DNA of 31,163 nt from AP-15 sp036500965 (lineage in GTDB: Bacteria > Pseudomonadota > Alphaproteobacteria > ATCC43930 > CGMCC-115725), in contig DASYBC010000096.1 of the NCBI GenBank assembly GCA_036500965.1, positions 1-31,163 on the forward strand, given 5' to 3'. Position 1 is the first letter of the stretch. Each line of letters begins with the position of its first letter. Position numbers and translations under genes: made by a program. The notes beneath the pieces were generated by a model, which saw only the letters and a list, made by a program, of their open reading frames with translations, did no database searches and was not told where the DNA came from. Positions 23,653 to 31,163 of this stretch are shown here, piece by piece.

Positions 23653-24665
23653 ACCCTTTCCACTATACCCGGGCGAGCGACGTCGCCGATGCGGTGCGCC
23701 AGATCGCCGCCGATCCGAGCGCACGATTTATCGCCGGCGGCACCAACCTGATCGATCTGATGAAGGAGGATGTCGAACGTCCGTCGCGATTGATCGACAT
23801 CTCCCGGCTGCCGCTCAAGAGCGTCGAGGAAACTGCGGTGGGCGGGTTGCGAATCGGTGCGCTCGTGCCGAATTCCGACCTCGCCTATCACCCGCTGGTC
23901 GCCGAGCGTTATCCGATGTTGGCGAGCGCGATCCTGGCCGGGGCCTCGGCCCAGCTGCGCAACATGGCGTCGACCGGGGGCAATCTTTTGCAGCGCACCC
24001 GCTGCTACTACTTCTATGACGTCGCGACCCCGTGCAACAAGCGCGCCCCCGGCAGCGGCTGCTCCGCCATCGACGGGCTCAACCGCATGCACGCGATCCT
24101 CGGCACCAGCGAGGCGTGCATTGCGACGCACCCGTCAGATATGTGCGTGGCGCTGGCCGCCCTCGACGCGACGGTCCATGTCGCCGGACCGGCGGCGGCG
24201 CGAGCGATTGCGTTCACGGATTTCCATCGGCTGCCGGAGGACGCGCCGCAGCGCGACACGAATCTGCAACCGGACGAGATCGTCACCGCGATCGAGCTGC
24301 CGCCCCGCGGCTTTGCTGCCAATTATACTTATCTGAAAATTCGCGACCGCCTTTCCTATGCCTTCGCGCTGGTGTCCGTCGCGGCCGCGCTGGAGCTGGA
24401 GGGGGGCACGATCAAGGACGCCCGTCTGGCGCTCGGCGGGGTTGCGCACAAGCCCTGGCGCGACCCAATGGCCGAGGCGGCGTTGCGCGGGCAGCCGGCC
24501 GGCGAGGTGGCCTTTTCGCGCGCCGCGGACCTCATGCTGGGCGACGCCAAGGGTTTCGCACACAACGCCTTCAAAATCGACCTTGCGCGCCGCGCCGTCC
24601 TGCGCGCGCTGGCGCAGGCGGCGGCTGGCACTCCCCAGTCGCAGTCCGACAAGCAGATCCGGTGA
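23649..24665 (+). CDS. Aldehyde oxidoreductase FAD subunit with [4Fe-4S] insertion (PaoB/YagS-like)
   Basis: A 338-residue FAD-binding subunit. The FAD site shows FIAGGTNLIDLMK at residues 27-39 and STGGNLLQRTRC at 108-119. Cys119, Cys129 and Cys138 (RCYYFYDVATPCN, GSGCSAI), with Cys157 downstream, match the cysteine-bearing insertion that binds a [4Fe-4S] cluster in PaoB and 4-hydroxybenzoyl-CoA reductase beta subunits, not found in ordinary xanthine dehydrogenases. Start: ATG 23649 overlaps the stop of the preceding gene as ATGA, so translation is coupled. Electrons leave the complex from this FAD to the final acceptor. Confidence 0.95.
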   Translation: MNPFHYTRASDVADAVRQIAADPSARFIAGGTNLIDLMKEDVERPSRLIDISRLPLKSVEETAVGGLRIGALVPNSDLAYHPLVAERYPMLASAILAGASAQLRNMASTGGNLLQRTRCYYFYDVATPCNKRAPGSGCSAIDGLNRMHAILGTSEACIATHPSDMCVALAALDATVHVAGPAAARAIAFTDFHRLPEDAPQRDTNLQPDEIVTAIELPPRGFAANYTYLKIRDRLSYAFALVSVAAALELEGGTIKDARLALGGVAHKPWRDPMAEAALRGQPAGEVAFSRAADLMLGDAKGFAHNAFKIDLARRAVLRALAQAAAGTPQSQSDKQIR

Positions 24666-24679
24666 GCAGGAGGGGCCCC

Positions 24680-26899
24680 ATGACGAATTACATCGGCACC
24701 GCCACGTCTCGCGTCGATGGCCGCGCCAAGGTCACCGGAGCCGCGAAATACGCCGGCGAGTACAATACGGCGGGCCTCGCGCATGCGAGCGTCGTTACAT
24801 CCACGATCGCCAAGGGCCGCATCGCACGCATCGACGCGAACGCAGCGCTTTCGATTGCCGGCGTGATCGACGTGCTGACGCACCAGAACCGGCCGCGCAT
24901 GGCAAGCGTCGACGACGCCTACACCGACGACACGGCCCCCGAAGGCTCGCCGTTCCGGCCGCTCTATGACGACCGGATCCGGTTCAGCGGCCAGCCGGTT
25001 GCACTGGTGCTGGCGGAGGAGCCGGAAGTCGCGCGGTTCGCGGCATCCTTGGTCCGCGTCGAGTATGACGAAGAGGCGCACGTTACCGACATCCACCGCC
25101 AGCGCGATGCGACCTTCGCATTGGAGCCGGGCGCCGATCCGTTCGGCCCGCCGAAACCTCGCGGCGCGACCGAGCCGGCGTTGGCCGCGGCCGAAGTGCG
25201 CCACCGCGGCGAATATTTTGTTCCGATCGAACATCACAACCCGATGGAACCGTACGCCACAACGGTGATTTTCGAGCACGACGGCAAACTCAATGTCTAC
25301 GACAAGACACAGGGCGTGCAGAACGTGCAGCGCTATCTGTGCCGCGTGCTCGAAATGGCGCCGGACAAGGTGCGCGTGATGTCGCCCTTTGTCGGCGGTG
25401 CGTTCGGTTCCGGCCTGCGCCCACAGTATCAGGTAGTTCTGGCGACACTGGCGGCGCTGGCGCTGAAACGCTCTGTGCGCCTCGTGCTGACCCGTCAGCA
25501 AATGTATGTCCTCGGCTACCGGCCGGCGATGATCCAAGAGGTCGATCTCGGCGCAAAATCGGGCGGAATACTCGATGTGATCGCGCACGAGGCGGTCACT
25601 GTGACCTCGCAATACGAGGATTTCCATCGGCAGGAAACGGCCTGGTCCGGCCTGCTGTACGACTGTGCCAACGCCAAATACAGGCACAAGCTCGCCCGTC
25701 TCGATCTTTCGACGCCGTGCGATATGCGGGCTCCGAGCGCCGCGACGGCCGTCTACGCGCTCGAATGCGCGATGGACGAGCTGGCGGTCGCGCTCAAACT
25801 CGACCCGCTCGACCTTCGCCTGAAATGTCATTCGGATCGCGACCAGAACGCCGATCGGCCCTACAGCAGCAAGAACCTGCGCGATTGCTACCGCCAGGGG
25901 GCCCAATCCTTTGGCTGGGACAAGCGCAACCCCGAGCCACGCTCGATGCGCGACGGCGCCGAGCTTATCGGGTGGGGCACGGCAAGCGGCGTGTGGGAGG
26001 CGCTGCAAGTGCCGATCGCGGTGCGCATCGTGCTGACCGCCAACGGGCATGCGGAGGTTTCCTGCGCGACCTCCGATATCGGCACCGGCACCTATACGAT
26101 AATGGCGCAGGTCGTGGCGGACATGCTGGGGCTGCCGCTCGACAATGTCACCATCAAGCTCGGCGATTCGACCTTGCCGCAATCACCGGTCGAAGGCGGG
26201 TCATGGATTGCTGCCTCGGTGTCGAACGGGATCGTCACGACCGCTGACGCGATCCGTCGGGAACTGCTCCGGCTGGCAAAGCAGATGCCGAACTCGCCGC
26301 TTGCAGATGCGGCGCCCACCGAGGTAGCGCTTGTCGACGGGAGGCTCGTCAGCGTGCGCGACGCATCGCGTGCGGTGCCGCTTGCGGAAACGATGCGGCA
26401 TAGCGGGGTCGATCGCATTGGGGAGGAGAAATCCACGAATTTCGAGGATGACGGCTCGCATGCGCACAACACGCACTCAGCGGTCTTCGCTGAGGTAAAG
26501 GTCGACGAGCAGCTCGGCGTCATCCGGGTCACGCGCGTCATCAGCGCGGTCGCGGCGGGCCGCATCCTCAACCCCAAGACCGCGCGCAGCCAGATCATCG
26601 GCGGGGTGGTATGGGGCATCGGCATGGCGCTGCACGAGGAAACGCTGATCGACCACAAATTCGGCCGTATCATGAATGCCAACATCGCCGAATATCATGT
26701 GCCGGTTAACGCGGATGTGCGCAATATCGAGGTGATCTTCGTCGACGAGCCGGACGCCACGATCAATCAGCTCGGCATCAAGGGGCTGGGCGAAATCGGC
26801 ATCGTCGGTGTCGCCGCGGCCATCGCCAACGCGATCTATCACGCGACCGGCAAGCGGGTGCGCGACCTGCCGATCTCGCTCGATAAATTGTGGCGATGA
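24680..26899 (+). CDS. Aldehyde oxidoreductase molybdenum-binding subunit (PaoC/YagR-like)
   Basis: A 739-residue catalytic subunit of the xanthine dehydrogenase family. The opening SRVDGRAKVTGAAKYAGEY is the usual start of the first domain. Cofactor-binding segments include VGGAFGSGLRPQYQ, DIGTGTYTIMAQVVADMLG and the SPVEGGSW loop. The catalytic Glu is Glu705 in KGLGEIGIVG. By analogy with PaoABC it should oxidise aldehydes, often aromatic ones, to acids, with a molybdenum cytosine-dinucleotide cofactor. Start: ATG 24680 with GGAGGGG 4-5 bases upstream. The frame is open far upstream only by antisense chance over the FAD gene. No XdhC/PaoD-like maturation gene follows; the downstream region is decayed. 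Confidence 0.95.
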   Translation: MTNYIGTATSRVDGRAKVTGAAKYAGEYNTAGLAHASVVTSTIAKGRIARIDANAALSIAGVIDVLTHQNRPRMASVDDAYTDDTAPEGSPFRPLYDDRIRFSGQPVALVLAEEPEVARFAASLVRVEYDEEAHVTDIHRQRDATFALEPGADPFGPPKPRGATEPALAAAEVRHRGEYFVPIEHHNPMEPYATTVIFEHDGKLNVYDKTQGVQNVQRYLCRVLEMAPDKVRVMSPFVGGAFGSGLRPQYQVVLATLAALALKRSVRLVLTRQQMYVLGYRPAMIQEVDLGAKSGGILDVIAHEAVTVTSQYEDFHRQETAWSGLLYDCANAKYRHKLARLDLSTPCDMRAPSAATAVYALECAMDELAVALKLDPLDLRLKCHSDRDQNADRPYSSKNLRDCYRQGAQSFGWDKRNPEPRSMRDGAELIGWGTASGVWEALQVPIAVRIVLTANGHAEVSCATSDIGTGTYTIMAQVVADMLGLPLDNVTIKLGDSTLPQSPVEGGSWIAASVSNGIVTTADAIRRELLRLAKQMPNSPLADAAPTEVALVDGRLVSVRDASRAVPLAETMRHSGVDRIGEEKSTNFEDDGSHAHNTHSAVFAEVKVDEQLGVIRVTRVISAVAAGRILNPKTARSQIIGGVVWGIGMALHEETLIDHKFGRIMNANIAEYHVPVNADVRNIEVIFVDEPDATINQLGIKGLGEIGIVGVAAAIANAIYHATGKRVRDLPISLDKLWR

Positions 26900-26956
26900 G
26901 TGTTCGGCCGCGGCGACGAGCGCGACGGATCGGCGAGACCGGCGCGCGGGAACTCG

Positions 26957-27366
26957 TTAACCGCCGGGACGCGGATTTCGGGGGTCGAGTCGGAGCGAGC
27001 TGATGGGATCGGCACGGCCGGGCCAGACGGCCCGCAAGCGCATCAGATACCGATGCACCTTGCTCGCGAGACATTCAGGATGTGTGAGCTGCCGTAGGCG
27101 AGATAAATAGGCGTGCCCACGCTCGAGAAACAGCGAGCGATTACGCCGAGTCATCCCCGGTAGGCGTGCCCGGCGGCATCGCCGACGACATACGCCTCGC
27201 TCCCAACAATACGATCGCTGGCGACGCCTTCGGGCAGCTGCCGCATTAATATCATCCCAATGAGATACCGGGCGAGAGAGACCGCATCAATCGGCAATTC
27301 CGAGCGAGCGAACGGCAGATGGTCATCCTTACGGCGGCCAGGTTTCAGGGCATCCGCTCGACCCAT
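26957..27366 (-). pseudogene. DNA-3-methyladenine glycosylase remnant
   Basis: Two minus-strand frames together give the first half of a MPG/AAG-type DNA-3-methyladenine glycosylase, a base-excision repair enzyme removing alkylated purines. From 27366 the first frame reads ELPIDAVSLARYLIGMIL, then VGSEAYVVGDAAGHAYRG, and stops at 27151. A one-base shift continues with MTRRNRSLFLERGHAY; a second shift continues with YLAYGSSHILNVS, then a stop. The end of the family (about 80-90 residues) is missing. At least two frameshifts and a truncation make it non-functional. It covers most of the 450 bases between the aldehyde oxidoreductase operon and the next recognisable fragment. Confidence 0.8.
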
Positions 27367-27620
27367 TGCGCGCGCGAAGGCCCCGGCTCGAACGGATCGC
27401 CGAAATACTGGGTCTCGCGGGCCACCTTCCCATCGAGGAACTCCATGATGCTCACGGGGTAAGACGGCCGCCCATCATAGCTCAGGACATATTCGGTGAC
27501 CCAGAGGTCGCCCGCGCCGGTTATCCGCCGCACTGTGAAGCGTTTCCGGTTCGGCTGCGCGGCGCGCTGGCCGAGCCCTTGCGGAACCCGGCTGCGATTT
27601 GCCTCCGTCGTATTTTTCAA
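27345..27620 (-). pseudogene. Truncated NTF2/SnoaL-like protein fragment
   Basis: The frame from a TTG at 27620 gives 91 residues. The last 65 or so (FTVRRITGAGDLWVTEYVLSYDG, then SIMEFLDGKVARETQYFGDPFEP and RAQWVERMP) match the C-terminal half of NTF2-like SnoaL-type proteins of 120-140 residues. The N-terminal helices and the first strands are absent, and the fragment abuts the stop of the LLM gene, overlapping it by three bases (TTG inside ATTTGA). It is probably a remnant left by deletion, though translational coupling to the LLM gene could still make a short product. Confidence 0.7.
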
Positions 27621-28696
27621 ATGTCGCGGATGCGCGGCAGCACCTTTTTGCCGAACAATTCGACTGCTTCCATCAGATCGTCGGGATCTTCCGTCCCCGG
27701 TGTCTGGAACGACAAATCGACGACGCCACAGCCGATTTGCTCACGGGCTTGCTTCAGCTGCGCGACGATCTCGTCCGGCCCGCCGCAGAAATTGATCGGC
27801 AGGGCCCGGTTGACATTGGCCGGCCGCCGCCCCTCGCCGGCGACGTTGCGCTGGTCGAGTTCCAACAGCGCGGCGCCGACCGCCGTCGCCAGCGGGAACA
27901 CCGCCTGCCGCGGATACTGCGCCAACGCCTGCTGCGCCTTCTCGCCGGTCTCGGCGATCAGGATGTTGGCCCGGTAGATGATCTGGTGCGGCTCGGGCTG
28001 CCAGCCATAGCGCGCGCATTCTTCCTTGTAGTAGCCGGTCACCTTGCCCATTGCGTCGAATGGGCCGAACGACACGCCGAGACCGACATGGTTGCGCGCC
28101 GCGAAGTCACTGGCCTCGCGGCTGGTCCCAAGCGCATACATCGGCGGCAACGGCTGCTGCAGCGGCTTCGGCCACACCGACACCGTGCGGTAATGGAAAT
28201 GCCTTCCCTGCCAGCCGAAGGGTTGCGGCTCCGTCCAGGCCCGCAGGATCAGCTCCATGCCCTCGTCGGTTCGCTCGCGCGATTCCTGGGGGTTGAGTTC
28301 GTAGGTCAGCATCTCGTTGGTGGTGCCGCGCAGCATGCCGACGACGAGGCGACCCTCGGCCATCGTGTCGAGCATCGCCATTTCCTCGGCGAGGAGCACC
28401 GGGTTGCTCTGCGGCACGATCGGGCCCAAGAGCGCGATCTTGATGTTGTGCACGTGCGAGGCGATGTAGGCCGCGGCGATCGGCAGCGACGGGGTCAGGA
28501 TGCGCGGCGAGTAATGATGCTCGGAGACGCTGACCCAGTCGAACCCCAGCTCCTCGACACACCGGCTGCGCTCGACCATGCCGCGAAAGGCGCGCAAGCC
28601 TGCCTCACGGTCGTAGGCGCCGGCCGGCATCGGCCATTGCCGCGGCAGGTTCGAGGGCGCGTAGTAGCGGCCGGTTTCGAAATACGAGACCTGCAT
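27617..28696 (-). CDS. LLM-class flavin-dependent monooxygenase
   Basis: A 359-residue luciferase-like TIM barrel. Family marks are GFDWVSVSEHHYSPRIL near residue 55, IKIALLGPIVPQSNPVLLAEEMAMLD, and EGRLVVGMLRGTTNEM in the FMN-phosphate region, with PPMYALGTSREASDF later. It differs clearly from the other LLM protein at 12879-13922; the EHHY motif is shared with bacterial luciferase alpha-like monooxygenases that use FMNH2 from a reductase. Start: ATG 28696 with GAGAGG 7 bases upstream; longer frames extend only over the next gene. It is 17 bases after the ABM-domain gene, so both form an operon. The substrate is unknown. Confidence 0.92.
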   Translation of the reverse strand: MQVSYFETGRYYAPSNLPRQWPMPAGAYDREAGLRAFRGMVERSRCVEELGFDWVSVSEHHYSPRILTPSLPIAAAYIASHVHNIKIALLGPIVPQSNPVLLAEEMAMLDTMAEGRLVVGMLRGTTNEMLTYELNPQESRERTDEGMELILRAWTEPQPFGWQGRHFHYRTVSVWPKPLQQPLPPMYALGTSREASDFAARNHVGLGVSFGPFDAMGKVTGYYKEECARYGWQPEPHQIIYRANILIAETGEKAQQALAQYPRQAVFPLATAVGAALLELDQRNVAGEGRRPANVNRALPINFCGGPDEIVAQLKQAREQIGCGVVDLSFQTPGTEDPDDLMEAVELFGKKVLPRIRDI

Positions 28697-28713
28697 TTTG
28701 GCGCCTCTCCCGT

Positions 28714-29004
28714 TCAGCGGGTACGGTTGTAGGTATAATCCTCGCGCTCGCCAGCGCCGAGCCGCAGCCCCTCCGCCAAAGGCGGGCGCTGCGCCTGCAG
28801 CTTGGCGTGGGCGTCGAGCGCCGCCTGGTCCTTCCACAATTCGAGCAGGACCAGCTTGTCGGGATCGACGGCGCTCTGGAACACCTCGAACTGTTCGCAG
28901 CCGGCATCCTGCCGCGAGACCTCGCAGCGGGCCTTCATTGCCTGCGCGAGTTCGGCGCCCTTGCCAGACGCCGCGTGGAACGTGACGACGAGCCGAACCG
29001 CCAT
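28714..29004 (-). CDS. ABM-domain (antibiotic biosynthesis monooxygenase-type) small protein
   Basis: A 96-residue ferredoxin-like-fold protein. VRLVVTFHAASGKGAEL, then CEQFEVFQSAVDPDKLVLLELWKDQAALDAHAK, is the classic ABM pattern of a strand, a helix and the ELW-x-D/S-x-x-A-x-x-x-H motif. These proteins are cofactor-free monooxygenases or auxiliary subunits, usually dimeric. Start: ATG 29004 with GGGAGGAAGG 3-5 bases upstream, which rejects the longer frame from 29073. It is cotranscribed with the LLM monooxygenase and may act on its product. Confidence 0.92.
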   Translation of the reverse strand: MAVRLVVTFHAASGKGAELAQAMKARCEVSRQDAGCEQFEVFQSAVDPDKLVLLELWKDQAALDAHAKLQAQRPPLAEGLRLGAGEREDYTYNRTR

Positions 29005-29142
29005 AGCCCTTCCTCCCATGCTCGAATCTATATCAGCCGGTATCATGATCCGCCCGCCCGCCGCGTCAAGCACGCCCCGGGGATGACGAAGAAGCTGCTA
29101 CCAGACTGCAGGATGAAAATCCGGGGGGATGTTGGACACGTC

Positions 29143-30402
29143 ATGCCGGTGGAACCGACTGAGTCTTCACACCGCTCGCGCGGCTGGGCGATCGTTACCG
29201 CGATCGCGGTTATGGTGATCGTTTATGGGTCGCTGTACCCTTTCAAGTTTAGTGTGCCGGCCGGCGGCTACGGCTCGTTCGACGCTCTTCTCGACAGTTG
29301 GGCAAAACGCCCCGCCGCTGGCGACTTCTTGGCCAACATCCTGCTGTACATGCCGCTGGGATGTTTCGGGGTGTTGTCCTTTCCCCGAAACGTCGGCCTC
29401 TGGCTCCGACTCCCCCTGGTCGTCGCCGGGGGCGCGCTATTGTCGGCGACAATGGAGTTGACCCAATACTACGACGTCGGCCGCGATACCGCAGCGACCG
29501 ATCTTTACGCCAACATTATCGGCACATTGATTGGCGCGCCGATTGCGATCCTGTTCTCCGGCCGGCTTCGCTTTCCGCTACTCCTGCGCATCACGGCGCG
29601 CCCGCTGCCAATCCTGCTGATCGCAGCCTGGGCCGGGTACCGGCTTTATCCGTATGTACCCACGATCGACTTGCACAAATATTGGCATGCGTTGAGGCCG
29701 GTAATCCTCGACCCAATCCCGGCGCCTGCTGCGTTGTATCGCCATCTTTCGATCTGGCTCACTCTGTTTGCCCTGATCGAAGCAACCTTTGGCGCGCGCC
29801 GCTCGGCGGTGCTGGCAGTGCTGCTCGCCAGGCTCGTGCTGTCCGTGCGGGTGCTGATCATCTCGACGATCCTCAGCCCCGGGGAGGTGGTCGGCGCGGC
29901 GGTCGCGATCTGTCTTTGGCCGTTCTTGCTTCTCGTCAGTCAGCGCTTGCGCGCCTGTCTGCTGGTCGCGCTGCTCGGCGGCTACGTCCTCATTGAGCGG
30001 CTCCAGCCGTTCGAATTCGAGCCCATTGCCCGCCCTTTCGGCTGGATACCGTTCAATAGCCTCATGTACGGGTCGATCGCGGTCGACGTCGTGTCTTTTA
30101 TGGAAAAATGCTTCCTTTACGGGGGTTTGCTGTTCCTCCTCGGTCGCGCCGGTATGCGTCCAGTCTTTGCCGCGAATCGTTGTTGCCGGCGTCCCGTTCG
30201 CAGGCCACACGCCCCAGGCCAAAGGCCAAAGGCCAAAGCGCTGCTGCGTCCGATCGATCATCCGTTGCTGCGCCGTCACCTCGGCCTGGCCGACCGCAGT
30301 GGTCGCCTCGATATCGACGATGACGGCATTCATCAAGTCGATCAGGTAGTTGGTGCAGTAGGCGAAGAAGGCGAGCCCGCCATTGGCTCCCGTCCAGCGT
30401 GA
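29143..30402 (+). CDS. VanZ-family membrane protein with IS-derived C-terminus
   Basis: About 419 residues. The first VanZ-like domain has YGSLYPFKF, then DFLANILLYMPLGCFGVL and ELTQYYDVGRDTAATDLYANIIGTLIG, the family signature. Further membrane helices follow (PLPILLIAAWAGYRLYP, SIWLTLFALIEATF, LVALLGGYVLIERL), then a second VanZ-like start, LQPFEFEPIARPFGWIPF, ending in FLYGGLLFLLGRAG. From about 30180 the hydrophobic character stops, and the last 70 or so residues (RCCRRPVRRPHAPGQRPKA and on) are the antisense reading of an IS1182-type transposase. The second repeat is therefore cut by the insertion and the protein has a foreign tail. VanZ proteins influence glycopeptide resistance or envelope lipids; function here is unknown. 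Start is uncertain (29083, 29113 or 29143). Confidence 0.8.
   Translation: MPVEPTESSHRSRGWAIVTAIAVMVIVYGSLYPFKFSVPAGGYGSFDALLDSWAKRPAAGDFLANILLYMPLGCFGVLSFPRNVGLWLRLPLVVAGGALLSATMELTQYYDVGRDTAATDLYANIIGTLIGAPIAILFSGRLRFPLLLRITARPLPILLIAAWAGYRLYPYVPTIDLHKYWHALRPVILDPIPAPAALYRHLSIWLTLFALIEATFGARRSAVLAVLLARLVLSVRVLIISTILSPGEVVGAAVAICLWPFLLLVSQRLRACLLVALLGGYVLIERLQPFEFEPIARPFGWIPFNSLMYGSIAVDVVSFMEKCFLYGGLLFLLGRAGMRPVFAANRCCRRPVRRPHAPGQRPKAKALLRPIDHPLLRRHLGLADRSGRLDIDDDGIHQVDQVVGAVGEEGEPAIGSRPA
30217..30237. repeat. Three tandem copies of the heptamer GGCCAAA
   Basis: GGCCAAA occurs at 30217-30223, 30224-30230 and 30231-30237. It lies at the joint between VanZ sequence and the transposase remnant, where minus-strand homology (QQRFGLWP) breaks off. 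Confidence 0.95.
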
Positions 30403-30674
30403 GGCCGGGTCGGCTGGCGCGACGAATTCGGCACGACCGGCGTTGCCGCGCCGAACACGGCACGTCGAGAACCGCCAGATACTCCCGTACGGCAGCAGCT
30501 CCGGATCGATCGAAAGCCGGTCCGCCTCGCTGTAAAACGGCGTCACCTCGCGCCGCACCCCGTCGACTTCGACAAATCGGTCGATCGAGCCCAGCCGATG
30601 TCCGCCGGCACGTGACGTTCGAGCGAAAACTCGTACAATAACGCGTTCTGCTCGAGTTGCCGCTCCCCAATCAT
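30217..30674 (-). pseudogene. IS1182-family transposase remnant, internally deleted
   Basis: From ATG 30674 the frame gives MIGERQLEQNALLYEFSLERHVPAD, the usual N-terminus of these transposases. A frameshift follows and the next frame continues with SIDRFVEVDGVRREVTPFYSEADRLSIDPELLP. The middle of the family (roughly 120-150 residues with the GYCFGIRSERRL region) is missing. The sequence resumes with PADPASRWTGANGGLAFFAYCTNYLIDL, NAVIVDIEATTAVGQAEV and QRMIDRTQQRFGLWP, then ends at the heptamer repeats. The C-terminal half with the last catalytic residue is absent, so it cannot be active. Confidence 0.85.
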
Positions 30675-31163
30675 CGACTGCCCCCAGCCGTCGCGACGCG
30701 AGATTATACCGCGTCCGCCACCGCGTTTTTGAACACAATCCGTCGAAAGGGGTCTTTCGTTTGGCCGCCAGGAACCAGCAGGAGTCGACCCTATCCGGAC
30801 ATCCGGCCCGGTGTATGCAATCGAGACTGGGCCGCTTTCGGCGAGTTCACCTTTCAGCAACGAGGAACCGGAGTAGCAGCGCAAGAGGAAGGAGACAGCC
30901 CGAAGGCTGCCCCCAACATCGCCTGATCGCGCGGCGGATGGTGTTTCGGCTGAGCGAGATCCGCCTGCCCAGCGGTTATCGCCGTCAATTCGAAAACCTC
31001 CGCCCGTTCTTTTGCCAGATTGAAGCTGGAGACTTCCAAGAACCGCGTTTTCGGACCGGTGAGAGGCGAGGATTGGGCGGGCGGTCAGTGATCGTCCGAT
31101 TGAGGTGATCAAGGGTGCGAGCGGGACCGCGTCGAGAGTGGGTCTCGTGGCTCAGATCAACGC
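30675..31163. other. Region without a recognisable gene at the window end
   Basis: Open frames here on both strands are low-complexity and Arg/Ser/Gly-rich and match no family I know. The first 60 bases are the upstream region of the transposase remnant with a likely promoter. The remainder may be the left end of the former insertion element or flanking non-coding DNA; no matching terminal repeat can be paired because the right end is gone. Confidence 0.5.
30703..30708 (-). promoter_or_regulatory. -10 box of the transposase promoter
   Basis: On the minus strand TATAAT, a perfect -10 consensus, lies 28 bases before the ATG at 30674. A -35 box is weak (TTCAAA-like at 19 bases). Confidence 0.45.

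Noticed and set aside
24356..26182. 608-residue minus-strand open frame
   Set aside because: It is antisense to the molybdenum and FAD subunits, which have unmistakable family motifs in the other strand.
30761..31108. 115-residue plus-strand frame at the window end
   Set aside because: No ribosome site, Arg-rich composition and no recognised domain; left as unannotated sequence.

Overview
The window is GC-rich chromosomal DNA that looks alphaproteobacterial, probably Rhodospirillales-like. The best evidence is the minus-strand block DUF3576 lipoprotein - leuS - lptE - holA, with a divergent yggS-type gene, which is a recurring alphaproteobacterial housekeeping neighbourhood. The surrounding genes are accessory metabolic enzymes typical of soil heterotrophs: carboxymuconolactone-decarboxylase (CMD) family proteins, amidohydrolase, luciferase-like monooxygenases, dienelactone hydrolase and a molybdenum hydroxylase. 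No tRNA, rRNA or CRISPR array was seen.

Layout. 1-3367 (+): the 3' end of a large protein of unrecognised, helix-rich type, then a TPR-sulfotransferase fusion. 3493-4647 (+): two tandemly duplicated CMD-family genes. 4234-6051 (-): an MFS transporter whose open frame runs antisense through the second CMD gene. 6254-7072 (+): an amidohydrolase. 7108-7193: a REP-like multi-hairpin element that supplies the last codons and the stop of holA. 7125-12115 (-): holA, lptE, leuS and a DUF3576 lipoprotein. 12192-13922 (+): a YggS-type PLP protein and an LLM oxidoreductase. 13927-16055 (-): type II NADH dehydrogenase-like protein and a glucose-dehydrogenase-like SDR. 16387-18419 (+): a secreted EF-hand protein behind a promoter with an inverted repeat, then a GT2-GtrA glycosyltransferase.

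18588-21747 (+) is a co-directional cluster: small CMD protein, 3-hydroxyisobutyrate-dehydrogenase-like enzyme, cysteine-dioxygenase-like cupin, dienelactone hydrolase with a Cys-Asp-His triad, and a DUF6295-like small protein. It may be an uncharacterised catabolic module. 21963-22869 is a decayed IS5-family element with intact ends and a TA duplication. It sits just upstream of a three-gene PaoABC-like aldehyde oxidoreductase operon (23143-26899).

The last 4 kb is a decay zone. It holds a frameshifted 3-methyladenine DNA glycosylase remnant, a truncated NTF2/SnoaL-like fragment, an intact LLM monooxygenase with an ABM-domain partner, and a VanZ-family membrane protein whose C-terminus has been replaced by antisense sequence of a broken IS1182-family transposase. 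I found no clear new defence or mobile system. The strongest leads are the 18.6-21.7 kb enzyme cluster, the REP-extended holA, the VanZ/IS1182 chimera and the putative operator at 16331-16348.
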